64,000 bases of DNA from Dermatobacter hominis (GTDB lineage: Bacteria; Actinomycetota; Acidimicrobiia; Acidimicrobiales; Microtrichaceae): positions 4,216,001-4,280,000 of the forward strand of contig NZ_CP085840.1 of NCBI RefSeq assembly GCF_020715685.1, written 5' to 3'. Shown here piece by piece: positions 1 through 7,604 of this stretch (the first letter of the stretch is position 1; each line of letters opens with the position of its first letter). The position numbers were made by a program, and so were the translations under genes. The notes beneath the pieces are model-generated. The model made no database searches. It was not told the origin of the DNA and saw only the letters and a program-made list of their open reading frames with translations.

Positions 1-1113
1 CCGGCCCCGGCTCCTGCCCCCGCGGCGACGGCCCCGGCCGACCAGGCGCCCGCAGCCCCCGCACCTGCGGCGCCCGCGGCCCCGGCTCCCGCTCCTGCGG
101 CCCCGGCTCCCGCCGGGTCCGACGGCTCCGGCGCGCTGCTGTCACCGCTCGTCCGCCGGCTGATCGACGAGCACGGTCTCGACGTCGGCTCGATCAAGGG
201 CACCGGCGTCGGCGGCCGCATCACCCGCGAGGACGTGCTCGACGTCATCGACGCCAAGGCCGGCGCACCCGCCCCGGCCGCCCCTGCTGCGCCCGCCGCC
301 CCGGCTGCGCCTGCGGCCCCGGCCGCGCCTGCGCCCGCGACAGCGGCACCCCGGTCCACGCCCGCGCCGCCGGCCGCCTCCCCGATGCGCCCCGGCAGCG
401 GCGACACCGTCGAGCCGCTCAACAAGATCCGCAAGGTCACGGGCGACCACATGGTCATGTCCAAGGCGACCTCGCCCCACGCCATCACGATGGTCGAGGT
501 CGACTACGAGGCCGTCGAGCGCGTCCGCCGGGTCGAGCGGTCCCGGTTCAAGGACGAGGAGGGCTTCTCGCTCACGTACCTGCCGTTCGTGTCCCGCGCC
601 GTCGTCGACGCGCTCCGCGAGTTCCCGCACATGAACGCGTCGGTCGCCGACGGCTCGCTGGTGCTCCACAACGAGGTGCACCTCGCCATCGCCGTCGACC
701 TCGACTACGAGGGCCTGCTCGCCCCGGTGATCGCGGACGCCCACGAGAAGCGGCTGCGGGCCATCGCCCACGAGATCAGCGACCTGGCCGCCCGGGCCCG
801 CTCCAAGCAGCTCGGCCCCGACGAGCTCACCGGCGGCACGTTCACGATCTCGAACTCGGGCAGCTACGGCACGGCGATGGTGATCCCCATCATCAACCAG
901 CCCCAGGTGGCGATCCTGTCGACCGACGGGGTGTCCCGGAAGCCCGTGGTCGTGGTCGACGAGTTCGGCGACGAGACGATCGGCATCCACTCGGTCGGCA
1001 ACCTGACCCTGAGCTGGGACCACCGGGCGTTCGACGGCGCGTACGCCGCAGCGTTCATGGCCCGGCTCAAGGAGATCATCGAGACCCGCGACTGGGCCGC
1101 GGAGCTCGGGTGA
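1..1113 (+). CDS. sucB: 2-oxo acid dehydrogenase E2 (dihydrolipoamide acyltransferase), 5' partial
   Basis: Acyltransferase core of a 2-oxo acid dehydrogenase complex; it moves the acyl group from its lipoyl arm to CoA in the cytoplasm. The window edge cuts the gene: 370 residues are visible, open from base 1, and the lipoyl domain lies upstream. Visible order: Ala/Pro linker (about residues 1-40), peripheral subunit-binding domain (48-84, with SPLVRRLIDEHG), a second Ala/Pro linker (to about 135), then the catalytic domain ending in DHRAFDG, with His341 and Asp345 as the active-site pair. The lipoate-making fusion gene begins 41 bases downstream, which fits because E2 is the main lipoate acceptor. 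SucB is the best guess from the actinobacterial gene order; a pyruvate or branched-chain E2 is not excluded. Confidence 0.88.
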   Translation, partial: PAPAPAPAATAPADQAPAAPAPAAPAAPAPAPAAPAPAGSDGSGALLSPLVRRLIDEHGLDVGSIKGTGVGGRITREDVLDVIDAKAGAPAPAAPAAPAAPAAPAAPAAPAPATAAPRSTPAPPAASPMRPGSGDTVEPLNKIRKVTGDHMVMSKATSPHAITMVEVDYEAVERVRRVERSRFKDEEGFSLTYLPFVSRAVVDALREFPHMNASVADGSLVLHNEVHLAIAVDLDYEGLLAPVIADAHEKRLRAIAHEISDLAARARSKQLGPDELTGGTFTISNSGSYGTAMVIPIINQPQVAILSTDGVSRKPVVVVDEFGDETIGIHSVGNLTLSWDHRAFDGAYAAAFMARLKEIIETRDWAAELG

Positions 1114-1154
1114 CGCCGTGTCCCCGATGACGCCGCACCACCGATGAGGCAGCC

Positions 1155-2930
1155 GTGAACCCCTTGCGGGTCCGCTGGCTGGGCACGGTCCCGTACCACG
1201 AGGCCTGGTCGCTGCAGCGGGCGCTGCACGACCGGCCCGGCGACCCCGGCGCGCCGACCGACGACCACCTGCTGCTGCTCGAGCACCCGCACACCTACAC
1301 GCTCGGCCGCAACGCCGAGGCCGACCACGTGCTGGTCGAGCCGTCGTCGGTGGGCGCCGAGCTCGTCGCCGTCGACCGCGGCGGCGACGTCACCTACCAC
1401 GGTCCCGGCCAGCTCGTCGCCTACCCGATCGTCACGCTCGACCCCTCGCCGCGCACCAAGGACTACGTGCACCTCCTCGAGGACGTGCTGATCGACGCGC
1501 TCCGGTCCGTCGGCCTCGGCGGCGCCGGCCGCCACGACGGCTACCCGGGGGTGTGGGTCGCCCCGAACACGGCGTCGGCCCGCAAGGTGGCGCAGATCGG
1601 CGTGCGCGTCGAGCGGGGTCGCACCCTCCACGGCGTGGCGCTCAACGTCGCGCCCGACATGACGTACTTCGGCCACATCGTGCCCTGCGGCATCACCGAC
1701 TACGGGGTGACGTCGCTCGCCGAGGAGGGCGTCGACGCGTCGATGCGCCAGGTCGTCGACGCGCTCGCCGAGGCCTTCGTCGCCCGGTGGGGCGCACGGG
1801 CCGCGGCGCTCGGTGCCGGCCCGCTCGAGGTCGACCGGGCCGACGTCGTGTGGCGGCGGCCCACCGTGGCCGGCCAGGCGCTCGACGACGCCGACCTCGC
1901 GCCGTTCAGCCGGGGCCTGGGCCCGGGGGAGCGGACCACGGGCGCGAACGCCACCGTCGGCGAGGCCCGGCCCGCAGCGGCCGGCGCCGCAGCGGCGGCC
2001 GGCGGGACCTCGGTCCGCCTCCTCGGTCGCCTGGCCGAGGCCGGCGTCACCCAGGCGGTGGCGCTCACCGACCGCAAGCCCGACTGGATGCGCGCCCCGG
2101 TCCGCCACGGCGCCGACGTGCTCGGGGTCAAGCGGACGGTCCGGGACCTGGGGCTGATCACCGTCTGCGAGGAGGCGGGTTGCCCCAACCTCAGCGAGTG
2201 CTGGTCCGACGGCACCGCCACGTTCATGGTGTGCGGCGAGCGCTGCACGAGGGCGTGCGGGTTCTGCCTGGTCGACACGCGGCACCCCGGGCCGCTGCAG
2301 GCCGACGAGCCCGAGCGGGTCGCCGAGGCCGTCGCCCGCATGGACCTCTCGTACGCGGTGATCACGATGGTCGCCCGGGACGACCTGCCCGACGGCGGTG
2401 CGGCCCACGTCGCCGCCACCGTCCGGGCGATCCGGGACCGTCGGCCGGGGACGTCGGTCGAGGTGCTGATCTCGGACCTGAAGGGCGACGCCGCCGCCCT
2501 CGACGTCGTGCTGGCGGCCGAGCCCGACGTTGTGAACCACAACGTCGAGACCGTGGCCCGGCTCCAGCGGGCTGTCCGGCCGTCGGCGGGCTACGCCCGG
2601 TCGCTCGCCCTGCTCGGCCGCTCGGCGCTGGCCGGGCGCACGACGAAGTCGGGGCTGGTGCTGGGGCTCGGGGAGACCGCCGACGAGGTGACCTCGACGC
2701 TGGCCGACCTCGCCGCCGTCGGCGTCCAGATCGTCACGATCGGCCAGTACCTGCGGCCGACGTCGCACCACCTACCGGTGTCGCGCTGGTGGACGCCCGA
2801 GGACTTCGAGCGCTTCGCCGAGGTGGGCCGGTCGCTGGGCCTCGCCCACGTCGAGTCGAGCCCGTTCACGCGGTCGAGCTACCACGCACGCGGCGCCGCC
2901 GAGGCCGCCACGCCCGTCGCCGTCGGCTGA
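1155..2930 (+). CDS. lipBA: LipB-LipA fusion: octanoyltransferase plus lipoyl synthase
   Basis: One 591-residue frame carries both steps of lipoate synthesis. Residues 1-215 are octanoyl-ACP:protein octanoyltransferase (LipB), with the DVTYHGPGQL motif at about 79-88, Lys144 and the acyl-carrying Cys178 (PCGI). An Ala/Gly-rich linker (about 255-300) follows. From about 307 (RKPDWMR) the protein is lipoyl synthase (LipA): the auxiliary [4Fe-4S] cysteines are C338, C343 and C349 (CX4CX5C), the radical-SAM cysteines are C364, C368 and C371 (CX3CX2C), and the C-terminal RSSY serine motif is at 573-576. Every expected catalytic residue is present, so both halves should work. The GTG start at 1155 gives a normal LipB N-terminus. 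In most bacteria lipB and lipA are separate genes. The product probably octanoylates and then sulfurates the E2 encoded just upstream. Confidence 0.93.
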   Translation: MNPLRVRWLGTVPYHEAWSLQRALHDRPGDPGAPTDDHLLLLEHPHTYTLGRNAEADHVLVEPSSVGAELVAVDRGGDVTYHGPGQLVAYPIVTLDPSPRTKDYVHLLEDVLIDALRSVGLGGAGRHDGYPGVWVAPNTASARKVAQIGVRVERGRTLHGVALNVAPDMTYFGHIVPCGITDYGVTSLAEEGVDASMRQVVDALAEAFVARWGARAAALGAGPLEVDRADVVWRRPTVAGQALDDADLAPFSRGLGPGERTTGANATVGEARPAAAGAAAAAGGTSVRLLGRLAEAGVTQAVALTDRKPDWMRAPVRHGADVLGVKRTVRDLGLITVCEEAGCPNLSECWSDGTATFMVCGERCTRACGFCLVDTRHPGPLQADEPERVAEAVARMDLSYAVITMVARDDLPDGGAAHVAATVRAIRDRRPGTSVEVLISDLKGDAAALDVVLAAEPDVVNHNVETVARLQRAVRPSAGYARSLALLGRSALAGRTTKSGLVLGLGETADEVTSTLADLAAVGVQIVTIGQYLRPTSHHLPVSRWWTPEDFERFAEVGRSLGLAHVESSPFTRSSYHARGAAEAATPVAVG

Positions 2931-2960
2931 GCGCCGGTCCGGACCGCCCCGGCGGGCGGG

Positions 2961-2966
2961 CAGACT
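2961..2966 (+). promoter_or_regulatory. Candidate -10 (CAGACT) for a leaderless transcript
   Basis: CAGACT lies 7 bases before the ATG at 2974, the spacing seen at many genes in this window. No convincing -35 is visible. Transcription would start at or next to the start codon. Confidence 0.35.
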
Positions 2967-2973
2967 GGGCGCC

Positions 2974-3735
2974 ATGGGCTTCGTGTCGCAGTTCGGTCGC
3001 TCGGTCGACAACCAGGCCACGCGTGACGCCTCGGGGCAGCTCGACCTGCAGCTGCCGGCGTACGCCACCGGGACCGTCCACCACGAGGCGGTCCTCGACG
3101 ACGGCACGGTCGTCCACCACCACCAGGTGTTCGAGCGCGGCGTGCTCGTCGACTGGATCGAGGACGACGAGCCGGGGCCCTGGGCGCTGATCCGGCCCGG
3201 ATCCCCGCTGCGGCCCTGCCCGGCGGGGATCGCGTCGCCCGACGACGTCGCCGCGGCCGGGCTGCGGCTCGGCGACCAGGTGCTCGACCTGCCGCTGCTC
3301 GACGACCTCCCCGCCCCGGCCTTCGACGCCCTCGCGCGGGTCCCCGACGCCACCGCCCGACTGCGCTTCGAGGTCTTCGGCACGCCCGTCGGGACCCAGC
3401 GCTGCGACGTCCGCTACCAGGACGGTTCCCGGACCGGGTGGCTCGTCGAGGAGTGGGACGAGCCCGAGGAGGGCACGCCGGCTGCCGGCGCACCCGAGAT
3501 GGGCGTGAGCATGTCGTTCCGCAACTACCTCAAGATGCGCTCGGGCGAGTCGACCGCCCTCGAGGCGATCGAGGACGGCGGCACCGTCGACGCCCGCTGG
3601 ACGCTGCTCCTGCTGCTGCACGGCCTGATCCAGTCGCCCGAGTACGTCACGGCCTATCGCGGCCTGCCCCGGCTGCCCGACGAGCTGGGCTGGTGGGGCG
3701 AGGTCGCCCCGCTCATCCCGCCGGCCGACGACTGA
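2974..3735 (+). CDS. Conserved hypothetical protein, possibly SCP2-like
   Basis: Protein of 253 residues with no signal peptide or membrane segment, acidic and probably cytoplasmic. The N-terminal part (1-165) is beta-rich with repeated charged strands. The C-terminal part (about 175-235, FRNYLKMRSGESTALEAIEDGG followed by a Leu-rich helix) recalls the tail of sterol-carrier-protein-2-like lipid-binding proteins, in which a small residue patch and a hydrophobic helix line a pocket; I judge this by eye only. It stands between lipBA and an acyl-CoA dehydrogenase, so a role in acyl or lipid handling would fit. Its own -10-like hexamer suggests independent transcription. Its stop codon sits inside a 15-bp tandem duplication. 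Confidence 0.6.
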   Translation: MGFVSQFGRSVDNQATRDASGQLDLQLPAYATGTVHHEAVLDDGTVVHHHQVFERGVLVDWIEDDEPGPWALIRPGSPLRPCPAGIASPDDVAAAGLRLGDQVLDLPLLDDLPAPAFDALARVPDATARLRFEVFGTPVGTQRCDVRYQDGSRTGWLVEEWDEPEEGTPAAGAPEMGVSMSFRNYLKMRSGESTALEAIEDGGTVDARWTLLLLLHGLIQSPEYVTAYRGLPRLPDELGWWGEVAPLIPPADD

Positions 3736-3758
3736 CCGGGAGGCGACTGACCGGGAGG
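3729..3758 (+). repeat. Perfect 15-bp tandem duplication across a stop codon
   Basis: CGACTGACCGGGAGG occurs twice head to tail (3729-3743 and 3744-3758), followed by a degenerate third copy ending in CCGGGAGGC near 3780. The stop codon of the preceding gene (TGA, 3733-3735) lies in the first copy, so the second is non-coding. Confidence 0.9.
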
Positions 3759-3798
3759 CACCGGTCTGGCCGGGAGGCACGGGTCCGCCCGGCTCGCC

Positions 3799-3804
3799 TA
3801 GTCT
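3799..3804 (+). promoter_or_regulatory. Candidate -10 (TAGTCT) of the acyl-CoA dehydrogenase promoter
   Basis: TAGTCT would place the transcription start near 3811, inside the TetR-type palindrome at 3803-3820. The 5' leader of the dehydrogenase mRNA would then be about 60 bases long. Confidence 0.4.
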
Positions 3805-3820
3805 TGACCGACCGGTCAAG
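3803..3820 (+). promoter_or_regulatory. TetR-type operator palindrome
   Basis: CTTGACCGACCGGTCAAG has two perfect 8-bp arms around a 2-base centre (AC). The size and the GACCG/CGGTC core are typical of TetR-family operators in actinobacteria, which often control fatty-acid genes. It overlaps the predicted transcription start of the acyl-CoA dehydrogenase gene, a position suited to repression. No regulator gene is adjacent. Confidence 0.65.
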
Positions 3821-3869
3821 TGGCCGGTGACCGTCGTGCCGCGACGGAGCGATCAGGGAGCGCGAGCCC

Positions 3870-5129
3870 GTGTACGAGTGGTCCGAAGAGCAGCAGATGG
3901 TGCGCACCGCGGTGCGGGACTTCGTCGACAAGGAGATCCGCCCGCTGCGCGAGGAGCTCGAGTTCGGCGACCTGCCGCCCTACGACCTGCTCCGCAAGAT
4001 GTTCGCCACGTTCGGCATGAGCGACATGCAGCGCTCGTCCTTCGAGAAGCGGATCGCGGCCGAGAAGGCGATCGCCGCCGGTGAGGCGCCGGCCGAGGAC
4101 ACCCGCAAGGAGTCCGGTCCCCGCGACCCCAACGCCATCGCGTTCAACCTCATCCCGATCATCGAGCTGTGCCGGGTCTGCCCGGGCATGGTCACCGCGA
4201 TGGGCGTGTCGATGGGCCTCACCGCCGCCTCGGTCATGTCCAAGGGCACCATCGCCCAGAAGGAGCGCTGGGGCCTCGACCTCCTGACGCTCGACAAGAT
4301 CGGCGCGTGGGCCATCACCGAGCCCGGCTCGGGTTCCGACGCCTTCGGCTCGATGAGGTCGACGGCCCGTCGCGACGGCGACGAGTACGTCCTCAACGGC
4401 TCGAAGACGTTCATCACGAACGGCCCGTACGCCGACACGATCGTGTTCATCTGCAAGCTCGACGAGGGCAACCCGCCCGAGGAGCGCACCGTCCTGCAGT
4501 TCGTGCTCGACCGCGGCACCCCGGGGCTCGAGCAGTCCAAGCCGCTGCGCAAGATGGGCATGCACTCGAGCCCGACCGGCGAGCTGTTCCTCGACGACGT
4601 GCGCGTCGGCCGCGACCGGCTGCTCGGCGAGTCCGAGGAGGCCTACACCGGCGCCGGCGGCCGCAACGCCTCCAAGGCCACGTTCGGCATGGAACGAACG
4701 GGCGTCGTCGCCATGGCGCTCGGCATCGTCGAGCGCTGCCTGGAGCTCTGCGTGCCGTACGCCAACGACCGGGTGCAGTTCGGCCAGCCCATCGGCCAGT
4801 TCCAGCTGATCCAGCTGAAGCTCGCCAAGATGGAGGTCGCCCGCCTCAACCTGCAGAACCAGGTGTTCCGCAACATCGAGATGTCGGCCGCCGGCGTGCC
4901 CGGCAGCTTCGCCGAGGCCTCGGCCGGCAAGCTCTACGCCGCCCAGGCCGCGATGGACGTCGCGCTCGAGGCCGTGCAGATCTTCGGCGGCAACGGCTAC
5001 ATGGCCGAGTTCGAGGTCGAGCAGCTGGCCCGCGACGCCAAGGTGCTGCAGATCTACGCCGGCACCGACGAGATCCAGGTCTCCGCGGTGGCCCGGGCGC
5101 TGCTGGCCGAGCAGGCCGGCACCGCCTGA
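3870..5129 (+). CDS. Acyl-CoA dehydrogenase family protein
   Basis: FAD-dependent acyl-CoA dehydrogenase of 419 residues (usual family length 380-420), catalysing alpha,beta-dehydrogenation of an acyl-CoA. Signatures: AWAITEPGSGSDA in the middle beta domain, GMERTG at the start of the C-terminal helical domain, and QIFGGNGYMAEFEVEQLARDAK followed by IYAGTDEIQ near the C-terminus. The usual catalytic Glu of medium-chain enzymes (YEGT) is Ala here. Glu275 in GMERTG sits where isovaleryl-CoA and long-chain dehydrogenases keep their catalytic base, so the enzyme is probably active with that residue. An insertion at about 55-90 is rich in charged residues. The GTG start at 3870 has AGGGAG 9 bases upstream. 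The substrate cannot be deduced; the TetR-type operator upstream suggests control by an acyl-CoA or related ligand. Confidence 0.9.
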   Translation: MYEWSEEQQMVRTAVRDFVDKEIRPLREELEFGDLPPYDLLRKMFATFGMSDMQRSSFEKRIAAEKAIAAGEAPAEDTRKESGPRDPNAIAFNLIPIIELCRVCPGMVTAMGVSMGLTAASVMSKGTIAQKERWGLDLLTLDKIGAWAITEPGSGSDAFGSMRSTARRDGDEYVLNGSKTFITNGPYADTIVFICKLDEGNPPEERTVLQFVLDRGTPGLEQSKPLRKMGMHSSPTGELFLDDVRVGRDRLLGESEEAYTGAGGRNASKATFGMERTGVVAMALGIVERCLELCVPYANDRVQFGQPIGQFQLIQLKLAKMEVARLNLQNQVFRNIEMSAAGVPGSFAEASAGKLYAAQAAMDVALEAVQIFGGNGYMAEFEVEQLARDAKVLQIYAGTDEIQVSAVARALLAEQAGTA

Positions 5130-5160
5130 GCCCCCGCACCGGAACGGCGCGGACGAGCGG

Positions 5161-5166
5161 TACCGT
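5161..5166 (+). promoter_or_regulatory. Candidate -10 (TACCGT), leaderless start at 5173
   Basis: TACCGT ends 6 bases before the GTG at 5173, matching the leaderless pattern of the window and supporting that start codon. It would drive the hydrolase and the M24 peptidase together. Confidence 0.5.
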
Positions 5167-5172
5167 CGGGGC

Positions 5173-6294
5173 GTGGCGCAGACCCAGGCCGACGACATCG
5201 TGACCGAGCCCTTCGTCGAGCTCGTCGAGCGCATCGCCGACGAGGCCGACGAGGGCTTCTTCCACACGGCCGCGCAGCTGGTGGTGGTCCGCGACGGCGA
5301 GTGCCTCCTCGACACCGCCGTGGGCCGCACCCACCTCCACGAGCCCTTCACCCGCGACACGCTGTCCGCGCTCTACTGCACGGCCAAGCCGATCGTGGCT
5401 GCCGCCGTCCTGCGCCTCGTCGCCGAGGACGAGCTGAGCCTCGACGACCGGCTCGGCGACGTGGTCGACGGCCTCGACGCGCCGTGGATCGCGGACCGGA
5501 CCGTCGAGCAGGTGCTGGGCCACACCGCCGGCCTCCACGTCATGAACACCGTGCTCGCCCGCATCCTCCCGGAGCGCAGCCGGGAGGGCTGGCTGACCGC
5601 GTCGGAGCCGCCGATGGCGTGGCGGTTCGGCACGGACCGCGCCTACGCCGAGTTCGGCGGGTGGTACCTGCTCGGCAAGGCGATCGAGTCGCTGACCGAT
5701 CAGCCCTACGAGACCTACGTCCGCGACGCCGTCCTCGCCCCCTACGGGGTGGATCCCGACGACCTCGTCGTCCGCTTCGACCCCGAGGGCTTCGACCGCC
5801 TGCACGAGCGCATCTCCGCCACGTTCGACCTGACGATGGACCAGGCGGTCCCGCTGCTCGCCGAGGTCGGGCCCGAGACGGCCTGCGAGTGGAACCCAGC
5901 CTTCGGCACGTACGGGACGATGTCGGCGGTCGCGACCTTCTACCAGGGGCTCCTGGCCGACCTCGACGGCGCGGACCTCGTGCTGCCCGCCGACCTGCTG
6001 GCCGACGCGGTCACCGCCCGGCTGCCCATCGCCCACGACGTCACGCTCGACCGGGAGGCCGGCTTCGGCCTCGGGTTCATGACGCCGCTGTCGTCGCACT
6101 TCTTCGGCGACGGTCCGTCGGACCGGGCCTTCGGCCACGCCGGCCAGGGCGGCACGAGCTTCGCCATGGCCGACCCCGAGTCGGGCGTCGTGCTGGCCGT
6201 GCTGTTCAACGCCGGCCTCGACGCCGACACCGCGCTGTCGTTTCGCCGCGTCAACCTCGTCGACGCCGTCTACCGGGCCCTGGCGCAGGGCTGA
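5173..6294 (+). CDS. Beta-lactamase-fold hydrolase (class C/esterase family) with CxxK motif
   Basis: Protein of 373 residues resembling the serine beta-lactamase/DD-peptidase/EstB family (PF00144). Conserved parts: the helix after the nucleophile (KPIVAAAVLRLVAEDELSLDDRLGDVV), a tyrosine motif at 158 (YAEFGGWYLLGKAIE, where family members usually have YSN), and a late HAG motif at His322 in place of KTG/HTG. At the position of the usual SxxK nucleophile the sequence reads C69-T-A-K72, so the expected serine is cysteine. No signal peptide is visible, so it probably acts in the cytoplasm. The M24 peptidase follows 10 bases later and is probably cotranscribed. The substrate is unknown; a peptide, amide or ester of secondary-metabolite type is possible. 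Confidence 0.8.
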   Translation: MAQTQADDIVTEPFVELVERIADEADEGFFHTAAQLVVVRDGECLLDTAVGRTHLHEPFTRDTLSALYCTAKPIVAAAVLRLVAEDELSLDDRLGDVVDGLDAPWIADRTVEQVLGHTAGLHVMNTVLARILPERSREGWLTASEPPMAWRFGTDRAYAEFGGWYLLGKAIESLTDQPYETYVRDAVLAPYGVDPDDLVVRFDPEGFDRLHERISATFDLTMDQAVPLLAEVGPETACEWNPAFGTYGTMSAVATFYQGLLADLDGADLVLPADLLADAVTARLPIAHDVTLDREAGFGLGFMTPLSSHFFGDGPSDRAFGHAGQGGTSFAMADPESGVVLAVLFNAGLDADTALSFRRVNLVDAVYRALAQG

Positions 6295-6304
6295 GGCACG
6301 AGCG

Positions 6305-7432
6305 ATGCCCGGGTCCGCTGCCGCCGCGTCGCCGTTCGCCGAGCGGCTCGCACGCGTCCGGACGCGGATGGCGGCGCTCGGCGTCGACGTGCTGGCGATC
6401 TCGGTCGGGCCCGACCTGCCGTGGCTGTGCGGGTACGAGGCGATGCCGCTCGAGCGCCTGACGATGCTCGTGGTGCCCGTGGACGGTGACGCCACGCTCG
6501 TCGTCCCCGGCCTCGAGGCGCCCCGGGTGCACGAGCGGCCGGAGCTGTTCTCGCTGCGGCCCTGGGGCGAGACCGAGGACCCGGTGGCGATCGTGGCCGA
6601 CCTCGTCGGCACGGCGGCCACCGTGGCGATCGGCGACCGGACGTGGGCCCGGTTCGTGATCGACCTCCAGCACGCCCTGCCCGACGCCCGGCTCCGGCGG
6701 GCGGCCGACGTCACGGTCCCGCTGCGGGCGGTCAAGGACGACGCCGAGCTCGCCGCCCTGCGGGCCGCCTCGGCCGCCGCCGACCGCGTGGCCGCCCAGC
6801 TCCAGGCCGGCGACGTGGCGCTCGTCGGCCGCACCGAGGCCGACGTCTCGGCGGAGCTCGGCCGTCGGCTGCTCGCCGAGGGCCACCAGCGGGTGAACTT
6901 CGCGATCGTCGCAGCCGGCGAGGACGCCGCCAGCCCGCACCACGAGCCGGGGGACCGGTTGGTCGGCCCTGACGAGGTGGTCCTCTGCGACTTCGGCGGG
7001 ACGATGGCCGACGCCCACGGCGTGGGCTACTGCTCCGACATCACCCGGTGCGTGTGGACCGGCGAGCCGCCGGCCGAGGCCGCCGAGGTCTACGCCGTGC
7101 TCCGCGCCGCCCAGCAGGCCGCGTTCGAGGCGGTCGGGCTCGGCGTGGCGGCCGAGAACGTGGACGCCGCCGCCCGCCGGGTGATCGAGGCCGCGGGGTA
7201 CGGCGACCGCTTCGTCCACCGGACCGGCCACGGGATCGGCGTCGAGGAGCACGAGGACCCGTACGTCGTCGACGGCAACGGCGAGCCGCTCGTCGCCGGC
7301 AACGCCTTCAGCATCGAGCCGGGGATCTACCTCCCGGGCCGGTTCGGCTTCCGGCTCGAGGACATCGTGGCCGTCACCGGGGGCGTCGGGGATCGGCTGA
7401 ACCACGCGGATCGGGAGCTGGTCCCGCTGTGA
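6305..7432 (+). CDS. M24 family Xaa-Pro peptidase (PepP/PepQ type)
   Basis: Metallopeptidase of 375 residues that removes residues next to proline from peptides in the cytoplasm. The N-terminal domain (about 1-150) is the creatinase-like non-catalytic domain; the pita-bread catalytic domain follows. All five metal ligands are visible: Asp229, Asp245, His309 (GHGIGVEEHEDPY), Glu338 (IEPGIY) and Glu352 (RLEDIV). The two aspartates are 16 residues apart rather than the usual 11-12, because MADAHG is inserted in the loop. The gene starts 10 bases after the beta-lactamase-like gene and has no promoter of its own that I can see, so the two probably form an operon. Confidence 0.9.
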   Translation: MPGSAAAASPFAERLARVRTRMAALGVDVLAISVGPDLPWLCGYEAMPLERLTMLVVPVDGDATLVVPGLEAPRVHERPELFSLRPWGETEDPVAIVADLVGTAATVAIGDRTWARFVIDLQHALPDARLRRAADVTVPLRAVKDDAELAALRAASAAADRVAAQLQAGDVALVGRTEADVSAELGRRLLAEGHQRVNFAIVAAGEDAASPHHEPGDRLVGPDEVVLCDFGGTMADAHGVGYCSDITRCVWTGEPPAEAAEVYAVLRAAQQAAFEAVGLGVAAENVDAAARRVIEAAGYGDRFVHRTGHGIGVEEHEDPYVVDGNGEPLVAGNAFSIEPGIYLPGRFGFRLEDIVAVTGGVGDRLNHADRELVPL

Positions 7433-7443
7433 GCGACGATCAT

Positions 7444-7470
7444 GTTCTGAACCGGGCTCGGTCTGGGTAC
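7444..7470 (+). promoter_or_regulatory. Candidate sigma-B/F-type promoter
   Basis: GTTCTG (7444-7449) and GGGTAC (7465-7470), 15 bases apart, resemble the general-stress consensus GTTT-N(13-17)-GGGTA recognised by SigB/SigF-type factors. It lies about 135 bases before the GHKL ATPase gene at 7605 and points towards it. Confidence 0.45.
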
Positions 7471-7509
7471 GGTCCGCCCGGCGTGTCCGCCGCGCCCCCG
7501 GCGGTCGCG

Positions 7510-7539
7510 CCCTTCGGGGACGGGCCCTTCGGGGACGGG
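7510..7539 (+). repeat. Perfect 15-bp tandem duplication in a leader region
   Basis: CCCTTCGGGGACGGG occurs twice head to tail (7510-7524, 7525-7539) in the 172-base gap before the GHKL ATPase gene. The 10-bp palindrome CGTTCGAACG follows at 7553-7562. Confidence 0.9.
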
Positions 7540-7604
7540 CTCGCCGTGGAACCGTTCGAACGAGCTCATGACCGACCTGCACCGATGACCGCCGCCACGC
7601 GTCC

